Shown: positions 1 to 5,918, numbered from the stretch's first letter. The stretch: 5,918 bases of DNA from CAKZSB01 sp964646405 (GCA_964646405.1 CAZYDV010000366.1:1-5918); one strand, 5' to 3'. Program-made: numbers and translations. Notes: generated from the letters alone by a model not told the origin.

Positions 1-1000
1 TTTTCATGTTGGCAGGTGCAGTCGGCATGTGCACATCCATCTTCAGATCGGGCTGATCGTGGAAAGAGCCAACGAGGCTGGAAGATGATTTACGAACCGG
101 ACCATACGAGATCCAGCTTGCCTGAGCGGCCAGGCGCTTGGTATCGGTTGAGAACTTAATGAAGTCCATCGCCGCTTCTTTGTTGGGAGCACCCTTAGGC
201 ATAACCCACAAATCCAGATCCCAGACCTGTCCGTCCCAAACGATTTCGAACGGCTTGTCTTCAGAGGCGACGGCGTTGAAAATTCGGCCGTTGTAAGCGG
301 TGGTCATGACGACTTCGCCGTCGGCCAGCAGTTGCGGCGGTTGTGCACCAGCTTCCCACCAGACGACCTGATCTTTGATGGAATCCAGTTTTGCCAGCGC
401 TCGCTCCACACCTTCAGCGGTGGCCAGTACGTCGTAGACTTCATCAGCCGCCACGCCATCTGCCATCAATGCCATTTCCATGTTGGCCTTCGGGTTCTTG
501 CGAATGCCGCGCTTGCCAGGGAATTTTTCGGTATCGAAAAAATCTGCAATCGAGCCGGGCTTTCCGTCGAGCTTGGAGGAGTCGTAAGCGTAAATAGTTG
601 ACCAGACGATGGTACCGATCGCGCAGTCGGTGTAAGTGCCTGGCAGAAAGTCATCTGCTGCCGATGTGCCGTCATCACCCGCAGGCATCTCGCCGATGTC
701 CAGAGTTTCAAGCAGGCCTTCGTCGCAGCCGCGAACTGCGTCTGACAGTTCAACGTCGACCAGATCCCACTTGACGTTGCCCGCTTCTACCTGTGCTTTA
801 ACTTCAGACAGACCGCCGTTGTAATCTTCAGAGACAACCGTGTTGCCAGTCGCTGCAGCCCATGGCTTATGGTAGGCCTCGACCTGGGATTTGGTGTAAG
901 CACCACCCCAGGATACAACCGTAATTTCCGCCGCGTGTGCCGCGCCGAGTGTCAACCCAACGGCCAGCGCCGCAGGTGCGAGTTTGGTTACCAGTTTCAT
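1..1000 (-). CDS. ABC transporter periplasmic substrate-binding protein, PotD-like (C-terminus cut by window edge)
   Basis: This is a secreted solute receptor for an ABC importer of the spermidine/putrescine (PotD-like) family; it would bind its ligand in the periplasm and deliver it to membrane permeases. The frame is open from the ATG at 1000 to the left edge, giving 333 residues. The family usually runs to about 340-360, so only a short C-terminal tail is missing. Residues 1-24 form a Sec signal peptide: Lys2 and Lys6, a hydrophobic core, then an AHA-A cleavage region before EITVVSWGG. Family-like stretches follow: TIVWSTIYAYD, VWWEAGAQPPQLL, TTAYNGRIF, WDLDLWVMPKGAP and, near the edge, MPTAPANMK. 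The visible mature part has exactly two cysteines, Cys92 and Cys126, which could form a periplasmic disulfide. The ATPase of the same transporter lies upstream. The ligand cannot be read from sequence; polyamines are only the family default. Confidence 0.93.
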   Translation of the reverse strand, partial: MKLVTKLAPAALAVGLTLGAAHAAEITVVSWGGAYTKSQVEAYHKPWAAATGNTVVSEDYNGGLSEVKAQVEAGNVKWDLVDVELSDAVRGCDEGLLETLDIGEMPAGDDGTSAADDFLPGTYTDCAIGTIVWSTIYAYDSSKLDGKPGSIADFFDTEKFPGKRGIRKNPKANMEMALMADGVAADEVYDVLATAEGVERALAKLDSIKDQVVWWEAGAQPPQLLADGEVVMTTAYNGRIFNAVASEDKPFEIVWDGQVWDLDLWVMPKGAPNKEAAMDFIKFSTDTKRLAAQASWISYGPVRKSSSSLVGSFHDQPDLKMDVHMPTAPANMK

Positions 1001-1010
1001 CGTACTTAAG

Positions 1011-1015
1011 TCCTC
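1011..1015 (-). promoter_or_regulatory. Ribosome binding site of the substrate-binding protein gene
   Basis: GAGGA on the minus strand lies 10 bases before the ATG at 1000. It supports that start, as does the complete signal peptide that begins there. Confidence 0.7.
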
Positions 1016-1020
1016 AGTTG

Positions 1021-1041
1021 TTAAAGGCCGGTGTTCCAGCC
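1021..1041 (-). other. Small stem-loop with short T-run between ATPase and binding-protein genes
   Basis: On the minus strand GGCTGG, loop AACA, CCGGCC form a 6-bp stem with one G-U pair, followed by TTTAA. It sits in the 146-bp gap (1001-1146) after the ATPase stop and about 20 bases before the binding-protein start. It could be a weak attenuator or an RNA-stabilising 5' structure. The T-run is too short for a confident terminator. The rest of the gap shows no convincing promoter to my eye. Confidence 0.35.
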
Positions 1042-1146
1042 GATTGCGGTAGTGCGTTGTGTTGGTCTCTCCGACCGACGGGAAACTTGTCGCTCCCTTG
1101 CCATCTCCCATTCATTCACCAGGGCCTGATACACCAGACCCATGTC

Positions 1147-2241
1147 TTATTCAGGCGCATCGAGCGCCCGACAGTCATCGCGTTGCCAGCCCACGACCAC
1201 GGCGTCACCTTCACGCATCGTGACATGACCGGCCGAATTCGGCACCTTGACGATGAAATCATCGCGACCGAGCAACGCCACGCGAGCCCTGATATGGTCG
1301 CCAAGATAAATTAATTCGAGTACTTTCGCTTCAAACTCGTTATCGACTGTACCTGCCGGTGGCGAGATCAGCACACGCTCAGGGCGCAGCGAGAGGGTGG
1401 TGGCCTGCCCTGCCTGCGAGACATTCACCGCCAGCGCCTGCACCTGATGCCCATCGGCCATGGCGACGACGCAACGATTGGGTTCCAGTTCGCTCACGCG
1501 ACCGAGCAGCTTGTTGTTCTCACCGATAAATTGCGCGACAAAGGCGTTTTCAGGTTTTTCGTAGAGCACGTCCGGGGCGGCCAGTTGCTGCACCACACCA
1601 TCATTGAATACAGCGATGCGATTGCTCATCGTCAGCGCTTCTGATTGGTCGTGGGTGACATACACCACGGTGACCCCGAGATTCTCATGGATGTGCTTGA
1701 TCTCGTACTGCATTTGTTCGCGCAGGTTTTTATCCAGCGCACCCAGCGGTTCGTCCATCAGCACCAGTTCCGGATCAAACACCAGTGCACGCGCCACCGC
1801 CACGCGCTGTTGCTGACCACCGGACAACTGCGCTGGCCGCCGCGAGCCAAACTCGCCCAGTTGCACCATATCGAGCGCTCGATTGACGCGCGACTCGCGT
1901 TCACTGCGTGACATGCGTCTGACTTCCAGCGGAAACGATAAGTTTTCGGCCACCGTCATGTGTGGAAACAGCGCGTAGTTCTGAAACACCATACCGATGC
2001 CGCGCTTGTGAGGCGGCACATTATTGATCGGTTGATTGTCGAGATAGATCTCACCGTGAGTGGCCGGCTCAAAGCCTGCCAGCATCATCAGGCACGTGGT
2101 TTTGCCAGAGCCTGATGGCCCAAGCATTGTCAGGAATTCACCGCGCTCCACATCGAGATTGAAGTCCTTGACGACTAGCACTTCGCCGTCGTAACTCTTT
2201 TGAACATTTTCAAAACGGACCAATGGTGCAGAGGCTGCCAT
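1147..2241 (-). CDS. ABC transporter ATP-binding protein, PotA-like
   Basis: This is the cytoplasmic ATPase subunit of a spermidine/putrescine-type ABC importer, which powers uptake of the solute caught by the downstream binding protein. With the start at 2241 it has 364 residues, normal for PotA-type subunits. Visible motifs in order are Walker A GPSGSGKTT (41-49), Q-loop VFQNYALFPHMTV (Gln87), signature LSGGQQQR (139-146), Walker B LVLMDEP with Glu164, D-loop GALD, and switch His197 in VTHDQ. The last ~100 residues, including LSLRPERV and LELIYLGDHI, match the TOBE regulatory domain typical of PotA, UgpC and MalK. The ATG at 2241 is preferred over an in-frame GTG at 2256 because GGAG lies 5 bases before it. 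All catalytic residues are intact. The substrate is unknown; iron or phosphonate importers with related ATPases are less likely given the PotD-like partner. Confidence 0.95.
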   Translation of the reverse strand: MAASAPLVRFENVQKSYDGEVLVVKDFNLDVERGEFLTMLGPSGSGKTTCLMMLAGFEPATHGEIYLDNQPINNVPPHKRGIGMVFQNYALFPHMTVAENLSFPLEVRRMSRSERESRVNRALDMVQLGEFGSRRPAQLSGGQQQRVAVARALVFDPELVLMDEPLGALDKNLREQMQYEIKHIHENLGVTVVYVTHDQSEALTMSNRIAVFNDGVVQQLAAPDVLYEKPENAFVAQFIGENNKLLGRVSELEPNRCVVAMADGHQVQALAVNVSQAGQATTLSLRPERVLISPPAGTVDNEFEAKVLELIYLGDHIRARVALLGRDDFIVKVPNSAGHVTMREGDAVVVGWQRDDCRALDAPE

Positions 2242-2246
2242 TATTT

Positions 2247-2250
2247 CTCC
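2247..2250 (-). promoter_or_regulatory. Ribosome binding site deciding the ATPase start
   Basis: GGAG on the minus strand, then AAATA, then the ATG at 2241. The alternative GTG at 2256 would have its purine run (AGGGG) only one base away, so it is poorly placed for initiation. Confidence 0.7.
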
Positions 2251-2259
2251 ACACACCCC

Positions 2260-2278
2260 TGACTTACATTATGTGTCA
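2260..2278 (-). promoter_or_regulatory. Candidate promoter -10 region with overlapping dyad, upstream of the transporter genes
   Basis: The minus strand carries CATAAT at 2273-2268, a reasonable -10 hexamer about 17 bases before the ribosome binding site. The same 19 bp has outer arms TGAC and GTCA and an inner palindrome ACAT-T-ATGT (2266-2274), as expected of an operator laid over a promoter. I see no good -35 hexamer at standard spacing. A regulated or activator-dependent promoter is therefore possible, but so is chance in an AT-rich patch. Confidence 0.35.
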
Positions 2279-2313
2279 TAAAAGATACAATTTGGTCGCG
2301 CGATCGAACTAGT

Positions 2314-2330
2314 TTGCAGCACACCTGCAA
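2314..2330. repeat. Inverted repeat TTGCAG-N5-CTGCAA, candidate operator
   Basis: Two perfect 6-base arms flank CACAC in the 183-bp gap (2242-2424) between the dehydrogenase and ATPase genes. It lies about 40 bp upstream of the -10-like hexamer, a usual place for a regulator site. Which regulator would bind is not evident. Confidence 0.4.
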
Positions 2331-2355
2331 GCCACGCAACACCGTTATTGCGATA

Positions 2356-2365
2356 GGCACGTGCC
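2356..2365. repeat. Perfect 10-bp palindrome GGCACGTGCC
   Basis: This uninterrupted palindrome lies in the same gap. It could be a protein binding site; with no loop it is a poor RNA hairpin. A single 10-bp palindrome can arise by chance. Confidence 0.25.
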
Positions 2366-2386
2366 CGTCGTATTCACTACAGATTA

Positions 2387-2401
2387 TCGCCCCAGGGGCG
2401 A
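2387..2401 (-). terminator. GC-rich 15-bp palindrome just after the dehydrogenase stop, possible terminator hairpin
   Basis: On the minus strand TCGCCC, loop CTG, GGGCGA form a perfect 6-bp GC-rich stem starting 23 bases after the dehydrogenase stop codon. No T-run follows (TAATCTG comes next), so it is not a canonical Rho-independent terminator. It may mark the end of the regulator-dehydrogenase transcript, protect its 3' end, or be an operator for the transporter promoter. Confidence 0.35.
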
Positions 2402-2424
2402 CTCGATTGCCGCGATACAGCACA

Positions 2425-3294
2425 CTATTTTTTAAGTCGGGCGATCAGGCTGGACGTATCCCAGCGGTTGCCGCCCATGTTTTGTACGTCGCCATAAAAC
2501 TGATCGACCATCGCAGTGACCGGCACCGAGGCACCATTGCGACGTGATTCGTCCAGCACAATGGACAAATCTTTGCGCATCCAGTCCACTGCAAAACCAA
2601 ACTCGAATTCATCGGCAGCCATGGTCTTGTATCGATTTTCCATTTGCCATGACTGCGCCGCGCCGCCTGCGACCACGCCCATGACTTTTTCGATATCAAG
2701 CCCTGCTGCCTGAGCGAAATTCACGCCTTCCGACAGCGCCTGAACCAAACCGGCGATACAGATCTGATTCACCATTTTGGTCAGTTGACCGGAGCCCACC
2801 GGCCCGATCAGCGAGACGTTCTTGCCATAAGCCGCGAGCACCGGTGACACGGCATCGAAAGTGGCCTGATCCCCGCCACACATGACAGCCAGTGCACCAT
2901 TCTCGGCGCCAGCCTGCCCACCAGACACCGGCGCATCAATGAATTTCACACCGTTTTTCTCGGCAGCGGCAGCGATCTCGCGCGCGACCTCGGCTGATGC
3001 GGTGGTGTGATCGACCAGCGTGGCACCACTGGCAAGGCCGGCGAGCACACCGTCATCGCCATAGATAACCGAGCGCAGATCGTCGTCGTTGCCAACACAG
3101 ACGCAGACCACGTCACAGCCACCGGCAGCTTCGCGCGGTGTGGCAGCGGCTGTGCCACCGTGCTGCTCTGCCCACTGAGCCGACTTCGCGGCGGTGCGGT
3201 TGTAGACGTTTACCTGTTGACCGGCAGATGCCAAGTGACCCGCCATCGGATAACCCATTACGCCGAGTCCGACGAAGGCGACCTTTTTGCTCAT
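2425..3294 (-). CDS. NAD(P)-dependent beta-hydroxyacid dehydrogenase (3-hydroxyisobutyrate dehydrogenase / tartronate semialdehyde reductase family)
   Basis: This cytoplasmic oxidoreductase should interconvert a beta-hydroxyacid and its semialdehyde. At 289 residues it has normal family length. The Rossmann motif GLGVMG spans 9-14. The second strand ends VYNRT (30-34); Asn-Arg rather than Asp there usually means NADP(H) preference in this family. The substrate motif DAPVSGGQAGAENGAL spans 120-135, the catalytic lysine is Lys173 in GQLTKMVNQ, and the C-terminal helical domain carries the conserved RKDL (240-243). The ATG at 3294 comes 4 bases after the regulator's stop codon and has no strong ribosome binding site, so translation is probably coupled. 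The NADP-type signature argues mildly against a classical NAD-dependent valine-pathway MmsB and towards a tartronate or other semialdehyde reductase. The true substrate is unknown; its partners are the MocR regulator and the ABC genes. Confidence 0.93.
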   Translation of the reverse strand: MSKKVAFVGLGVMGYPMAGHLASAGQQVNVYNRTAAKSAQWAEQHGGTAAATPREAAGGCDVVCVCVGNDDDLRSVIYGDDGVLAGLASGATLVDHTTASAEVAREIAAAAEKNGVKFIDAPVSGGQAGAENGALAVMCGGDQATFDAVSPVLAAYGKNVSLIGPVGSGQLTKMVNQICIAGLVQALSEGVNFAQAAGLDIEKVMGVVAGGAAQSWQMENRYKTMAADEFEFGFAVDWMRKDLSIVLDESRRNGASVPVTAMVDQFYGDVQNMGGNRWDTSSLIARLKK

Positions 3295-3298
3295 GATT

Positions 3299-4813
3299 TC
3301 AAACCATTTTCTTGATCAGGGATGCGAGTTTCTCGATCCCCGGTGAGATTTGATCTGCCGGTATCGAGGAGTACCCAAGACGCAGGAACGCGTCGGACGG
3401 ACTGGGATTCATGAAGTAAGGATCGCCAGCGACCACCAGTATACTATTCTCGGCCGCCACACGCGCAACGTCGGCAGCAATTACCCCGGCAGGCAATTTG
3501 ACCCAGAAGGCGCTGCCGCCAAACGCAGGGGCACTGCTTGAATCTGGTAGAAATTCTGCCAGCGCACTGTCCATCGCCTGCCAACGCGCTCGGTAGCTGG
3601 TAGCAATGCGATGGACCAGCGCATCGTGATGCCCGAGTGCGAGAAAATGAGCCACCGCATTTTGATTATTGGACGGCGGGTGTCGCAGCATCAATCGGCG
3701 CAGCGCGCGCACTTCGTTGATCAGGTCAGGCGGACCGATCATGAACCCGAGGCGCAGACCAGGTGCCAGCGTTTTCGACAAACTACCCACGTAAATGACA
3801 CGCTCATTGCTATCGAGACTCTTTAGTGCCGGCGTCGGGGCGCCGTTGAAATTGAGCTCGCTTTCGTAGTCGTCCTCGACGATCAACATATCCTGATCGG
3901 CCGCCATTTGCAGCAGTTGCTTGCGGCGCTGCAGCGACATGGTGGCGGTAGTTGGCGACTGGTGACTGGGCGTGCAATAAATCAGATTGCATCCGTTCAG
4001 TGCATCATCGACAAGCAGGCCCTCACGATCGACTGTTAGTGGCCGCAGGCGGCAGCCGCGCTGCTCAAATATGTTGCGCGCATCGGGATAGCCGGGGTCT
4101 TCGATACCGACCGTGTCGTCGCCATCGACCAGCAGCCGCGCCAGCAGGTACAAAGCGTTCTGCGCGCCCATGGTAATCAGTATCTGATCGGGCGATACCC
4201 ACAAGCCACGCGGCGGCAGAATGCGATTCTGGATTTGCTCCAGCAACATGGCGTCATCGTTGTCGACCGAGTCCGGCATCCAGTCGGTAATCGCCCTGAC
4301 ACCCAGCGACTGGCGACAACACTCGCGCCATTCGTTGATTGGAAACATTGCAGAGTCGGTCTGACCAGCCGTAAACGGGTATTCAAAATCACGCCAGTCG
4401 CGCAAGTGTGGCGCGAGGTTGCGTTGCTGCGACGGACGCACCCTAAACTTGCTGGCCCAGTCGGGAAAGCTCTGTTCGCCGGCAACGGTTTCCGGTGCGC
4501 GCGAGACGCGACTGTTGACGAGTTCTGTATTGACAAAATAACCGCGCCGCTCCTCGGCGATCAGGTAACCCTCGTCCATCAGGTGCTGATAGGCGTGCAC
4601 CACCGTGTTGCGCGCAACACCGAGCTGACGCGACAGCTCGCGCGAAGAAGGCAGTGGCCGATTGTGCGGGATATGGCCGTCCAGAATGGCTGTCACCAGC
4701 GAGCGGCGCAATTGATTTTGCAGGCTGGTCCCCTCCTCCGGGGCGAGCCTGATCAATTGCCGCCACATCGGCTGCGCAGGTTTGCGATTGCTGTTGTCTG
4801 GTTCTGGGCTCAA
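3299..4813 (-). CDS. MocR-family transcriptional regulator (GntR-type HTH fused to PLP-dependent aminotransferase-like domain)
   Basis: This DNA-binding regulator should sense an amino compound or PLP through an aminotransferase-fold domain, like GabR, TauR and PdxR. It has 504 residues. A GntR winged helix occupies about 20-95: PLPSSRELSRQLGVARNTV, then HAYQHLMDEGYL. After a linker the aminotransferase fold runs from about 140 to the end, with EDPGYP (238-243), TPSHQSPT (281-288), EDDYESEL (313-320) and SLSKTLAPGLRLGF, in which Lys347 is the expected PLP Schiff-base lysine. TPSHQSPT differs slightly from the TPSHQFPTG I recall as common in the family. The start is the TTG at 4813: a stop lies 8 codons upstream, AAAGG sits 7 bases before the TTG, and the next ATG (4768) has no ribosome site and would begin just before the HTH domain. 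It is followed by the dehydrogenase after 4 bases, so the two form an operon. The effector and target sites are unknown. Confidence 0.94.
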   Translation of the reverse strand: MSPEPDNSNRKPAQPMWRQLIRLAPEEGTSLQNQLRRSLVTAILDGHIPHNRPLPSSRELSRQLGVARNTVVHAYQHLMDEGYLIAEERRGYFVNTELVNSRVSRAPETVAGEQSFPDWASKFRVRPSQQRNLAPHLRDWRDFEYPFTAGQTDSAMFPINEWRECCRQSLGVRAITDWMPDSVDNDDAMLLEQIQNRILPPRGLWVSPDQILITMGAQNALYLLARLLVDGDDTVGIEDPGYPDARNIFEQRGCRLRPLTVDREGLLVDDALNGCNLIYCTPSHQSPTTATMSLQRRKQLLQMAADQDMLIVEDDYESELNFNGAPTPALKSLDSNERVIYVGSLSKTLAPGLRLGFMIGPPDLINEVRALRRLMLRHPPSNNQNAVAHFLALGHHDALVHRIATSYRARWQAMDSALAEFLPDSSSAPAFGGSAFWVKLPAGVIAADVARVAAENSILVVAGDPYFMNPSPSDAFLRLGYSSIPADQISPGIEKLASLIKKMV

Positions 4814-4900
4814 CGAATGACCTTTGCGTCGAAACGGTTAAAGGTGTTCATATATGGGGATCAACCCAGAATAACTCACCCACCCGCTTCGAGGCGAGAA
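4814..4900. promoter_or_regulatory. Divergent intergenic region between the MocR gene and ugpQ
   Basis: These 87 bp must hold the promoter of the leftward regulator operon and the leader of the rightward ugpQ. An AT-rich centre contains the palindrome CATATATG (4849-4856). A possible leftward promoter on the minus strand is TTGATC (4863-4858), a 16-base spacer, then TTTAAC (4841-4836). No rightward promoter stands out. MocR regulators often repress or activate from such divergent regions, so autoregulation here is a reasonable inference. Confidence 0.45.
4891..4894 (+). promoter_or_regulatory. Ribosome binding site of ugpQ
   Basis: GAGG lies 6 bases before the ATG at 4901. This favours that start over the in-frame ATG at 4922 and over a much longer in-frame extension reaching back to 4235 inside the regulator gene. 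Confidence 0.7.
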
Positions 4901-5647
4901 ATGAAAGCACCGAGTCCGATTATGCCGCAGATCACCGCGCACCGTGGTGCCAGTGGCAACGCGCCGGAAAACACGCTGGCAGCAATTCGGCTGGCCGCCG
5001 AGCAAGGCGCCGAATGGATCGAGATCGACGTCAATATCAGCCGCGATGGTGTTGCCGTGCTGCACCACGACGACAGCATCTCGCGCTGCAGCAACGGCGA
5101 TGGCCTGGTCATTGAGCGCACCCTTCAAGAACTGCAGCGCGTGGATTGTGGTAGCTGGTTCGACCCCGCTTTTCGCGGTGAACCGATCGCCACACTGCAT
5201 GACTGCATCGAGCTGTGTCTGGATCTGGACTTGTCGATCAACCTTGAGATCAAGCCCAGCAGCGGCTGGGAGGTACCGACTACTACGGCCATTCTGGCGT
5301 CGCTGCACGAATGCCCGGCGCTACCTCCGATTGTACTGTCAAGCTTCAGTCATCTGGCGCTGCAAACTGCGGCTCGCATCGATCCGGCACTACCTCGTGC
5401 ATCGCTTTTTGTCGTCGCCCCGGCGGACTGGCGGAGCTTCACTGATGAGATTGCGGCCTGCAACATTCATTTGCACGCCAACACGCTGTTACACCGGGAG
5501 CAGGTCAATGCGTTTCACCAGGCCGGCCTGCGCGTCTACTGCTACACCGTCAATGAGGCCGCCGACGCGCGCGCGCTACTGGAAATCGGCGTCGATGGCG
5601 TGATCAGTAATTTCCCGGGGAAACTGCTTGGGCAGTTGTCTGGTTGA
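4901..5647 (+). CDS. ugpQ: Glycerophosphodiester phosphodiesterase, UgpQ-like
   Basis: This enzyme hydrolyses glycerophosphodiesters (deacylated phospholipids) to glycerol-3-phosphate and an alcohol, for phosphate and carbon salvage. It has 248 residues, close to E. coli UgpQ, and begins directly with the catalytic barrel. There is no signal peptide, so it is cytoplasmic. GDPD motifs in order are HRG at 14-16 with APENT, metal ligands Glu41 and Asp43 in IEIDVNISRDG, the second catalytic His56 in LHHDD, Glu116 and Lys118 in NLEIKP, and the C-terminal YCYTVNEAADA and GVDGVISNFP. The stretch GSWFDPAFRGEP resembles the UgpQ region as I remember it. No ugp transporter gene is adjacent, so it stands alone here, divergent from the regulator. 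Its last 72 bases overlap the 3' end of the convergent hydrolase gene. Confidence 0.94.
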   Translation: MKAPSPIMPQITAHRGASGNAPENTLAAIRLAAEQGAEWIEIDVNISRDGVAVLHHDDSISRCSNGDGLVIERTLQELQRVDCGSWFDPAFRGEPIATLHDCIELCLDLDLSINLEIKPSSGWEVPTTTAILASLHECPALPPIVLSSFSHLALQTAARIDPALPRASLFVVAPADWRSFTDEIAACNIHLHANTLLHREQVNAFHQAGLRVYCYTVNEAADARALLEIGVDGVISNFPGKLLGQLSG

Positions 5648-5918
5648 GTCATCGTCTCGAAGCCAGCGCAGCACATCCGGCCAGACGTCAGACCAGCAAC
5701 AACCGTGGTTGTAATCCGCAAAGCGCCATACGCTCGCCCGACTCTGGCGTCTTAGCGCCGGTTCGACGACAGCCGGTGGAATCTTGCGATCGCGCTCACC
5801 CAGCAGGTGCAACTGACGAATCCGTGCTGGAAGTGGTGGCCGGTCCAATGGATCCAGCGAGCCGTACAGCGGTGTGTATTTGTGATGGCGCGTCCAGCCG
5901 CTGACGTTCAGATTACCC
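5576..5918 (-). CDS. Alpha/beta hydrolase, C-terminal part (N-terminus beyond window edge)
   Basis: The minus-strand frame is open from the right edge to the TAG at 5578-5576, giving 113 C-terminal residues of a probable alpha/beta-fold esterase or hydrolase. Visible parts are GWTRHHKYTPLYGSLDPLD, then RQLHLLGERDRKIPP, whose Asp is the likely catalytic acid, and YNHGCCWSDVWPDVL, whose His is the likely catalytic base. The nucleophile serine lies outside the window. The last ~23 residues (from about STRQLPKQF) fall opposite the ugpQ 3' end, lie beyond the conserved WP..L motif and look like a non-conserved tail. The frame stays open throughout and the order Asp motif then His motif fits the family. 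The substrate is unknown and no linked pathway gene is visible. Confidence 0.8.
   Translation of the reverse strand, partial: GNLNVSGWTRHHKYTPLYGSLDPLDRPPLPARIRQLHLLGERDRKIPPAVVEPALRRQSRASVWRFADYNHGCCWSDVWPDVLRWLRDDDSTRQLPKQFPREITDHAIDADFQ

Noticed and set aside
1064..1076. GGTC-TCTCC-GACC dyad in the 146-bp gap
   Set aside because: The arms are only four bases long and no promoter element is nearby; expected by chance.
332..1314. Plus-strand open frames opposite the binding-protein gene and its leader (332-601, 636-824, 937-1314)
   Set aside because: They show no recognisable domain. Most are low-complexity shadows of the minus-strand gene, which has a signal peptide and clear family motifs.
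2242..2256. GTG start five codons upstream for the ATPase
   Set aside because: The ribosome site GGAG lies inside this extension, 5 bases before the ATG at 2241, and the upstream GTG has no well-spaced site.
4235..4900. Long in-frame plus-strand extension upstream of ugpQ
   Set aside because: It is antisense to the MocR coding region, has no family resemblance, and the ATG at 4901 has a good ribosome site and gives normal UgpQ length.
5699..5712. Inverted repeat ACAACC-GT-GGTTGT as a terminator between ugpQ and the hydrolase
   Set aside because: It lies within the conserved YNHGCC codons of the hydrolase, has only a 2-base centre and no T-run, so it is explained by coding sequence.
1..5918. 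Search by eye for CRISPR repeats, tRNA genes, insertion sequence ends and long direct repeats
   Set aside because: None were seen; the space is filled by six ordinary genes and short gaps.

Overview
The window looks like chromosomal DNA of a moderately GC-rich member of the Pseudomonadota. The evidence is Shine-Dalgarno-led genes, a PotA/PotD-type ABC uptake cassette, a MocR-family regulator and a UgpQ-like phosphodiesterase. A gammaproteobacterium or alphaproteobacterium is likely, but I cannot fix the genus. I see no mobile element, tRNA, rRNA or CRISPR array. Almost every base is explained by six genes and three short intergenic gaps.

Layout in the direction of transcription. A leftward block on the minus strand begins at 4813 with a MocR-type regulator (GntR-type winged helix fused to an aminotransferase-like domain). 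Four bases later comes a beta-hydroxyacid dehydrogenase (3-hydroxyisobutyrate dehydrogenase-like). A 183-bp gap rich in inverted repeats separates this pair from an ABC ATPase of the PotA type. After a 146-bp gap with a small hairpin comes a secreted PotD-like substrate-binding protein that runs off the left edge. The permease genes are not in the window and presumably lie beyond position 1. On the plus strand, divergent from the regulator across 87 bp, is a glycerophosphodiester phosphodiesterase (ugpQ). Its 3' end overlaps by 72 bp the convergent 3' end of an alpha/beta hydrolase that enters from the right edge.

How the genes may work together (inference): the transporter imports a polyamine-like or other small nitrogenous or organic-acid substrate. 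The dehydrogenase may reduce or oxidise a semialdehyde/hydroxyacid intermediate from its breakdown. The MocR protein may sense a related amino compound through PLP and control its own operon, the transporter, or both. ugpQ and the hydrolase are probably independent housekeeping or scavenging functions. Nothing here is clearly a new system. The least ordinary parts are the tight MocR-dehydrogenase coupling beside a transporter, the cluster of palindromes at 2260-2401, and the overlapping convergent gene ends.
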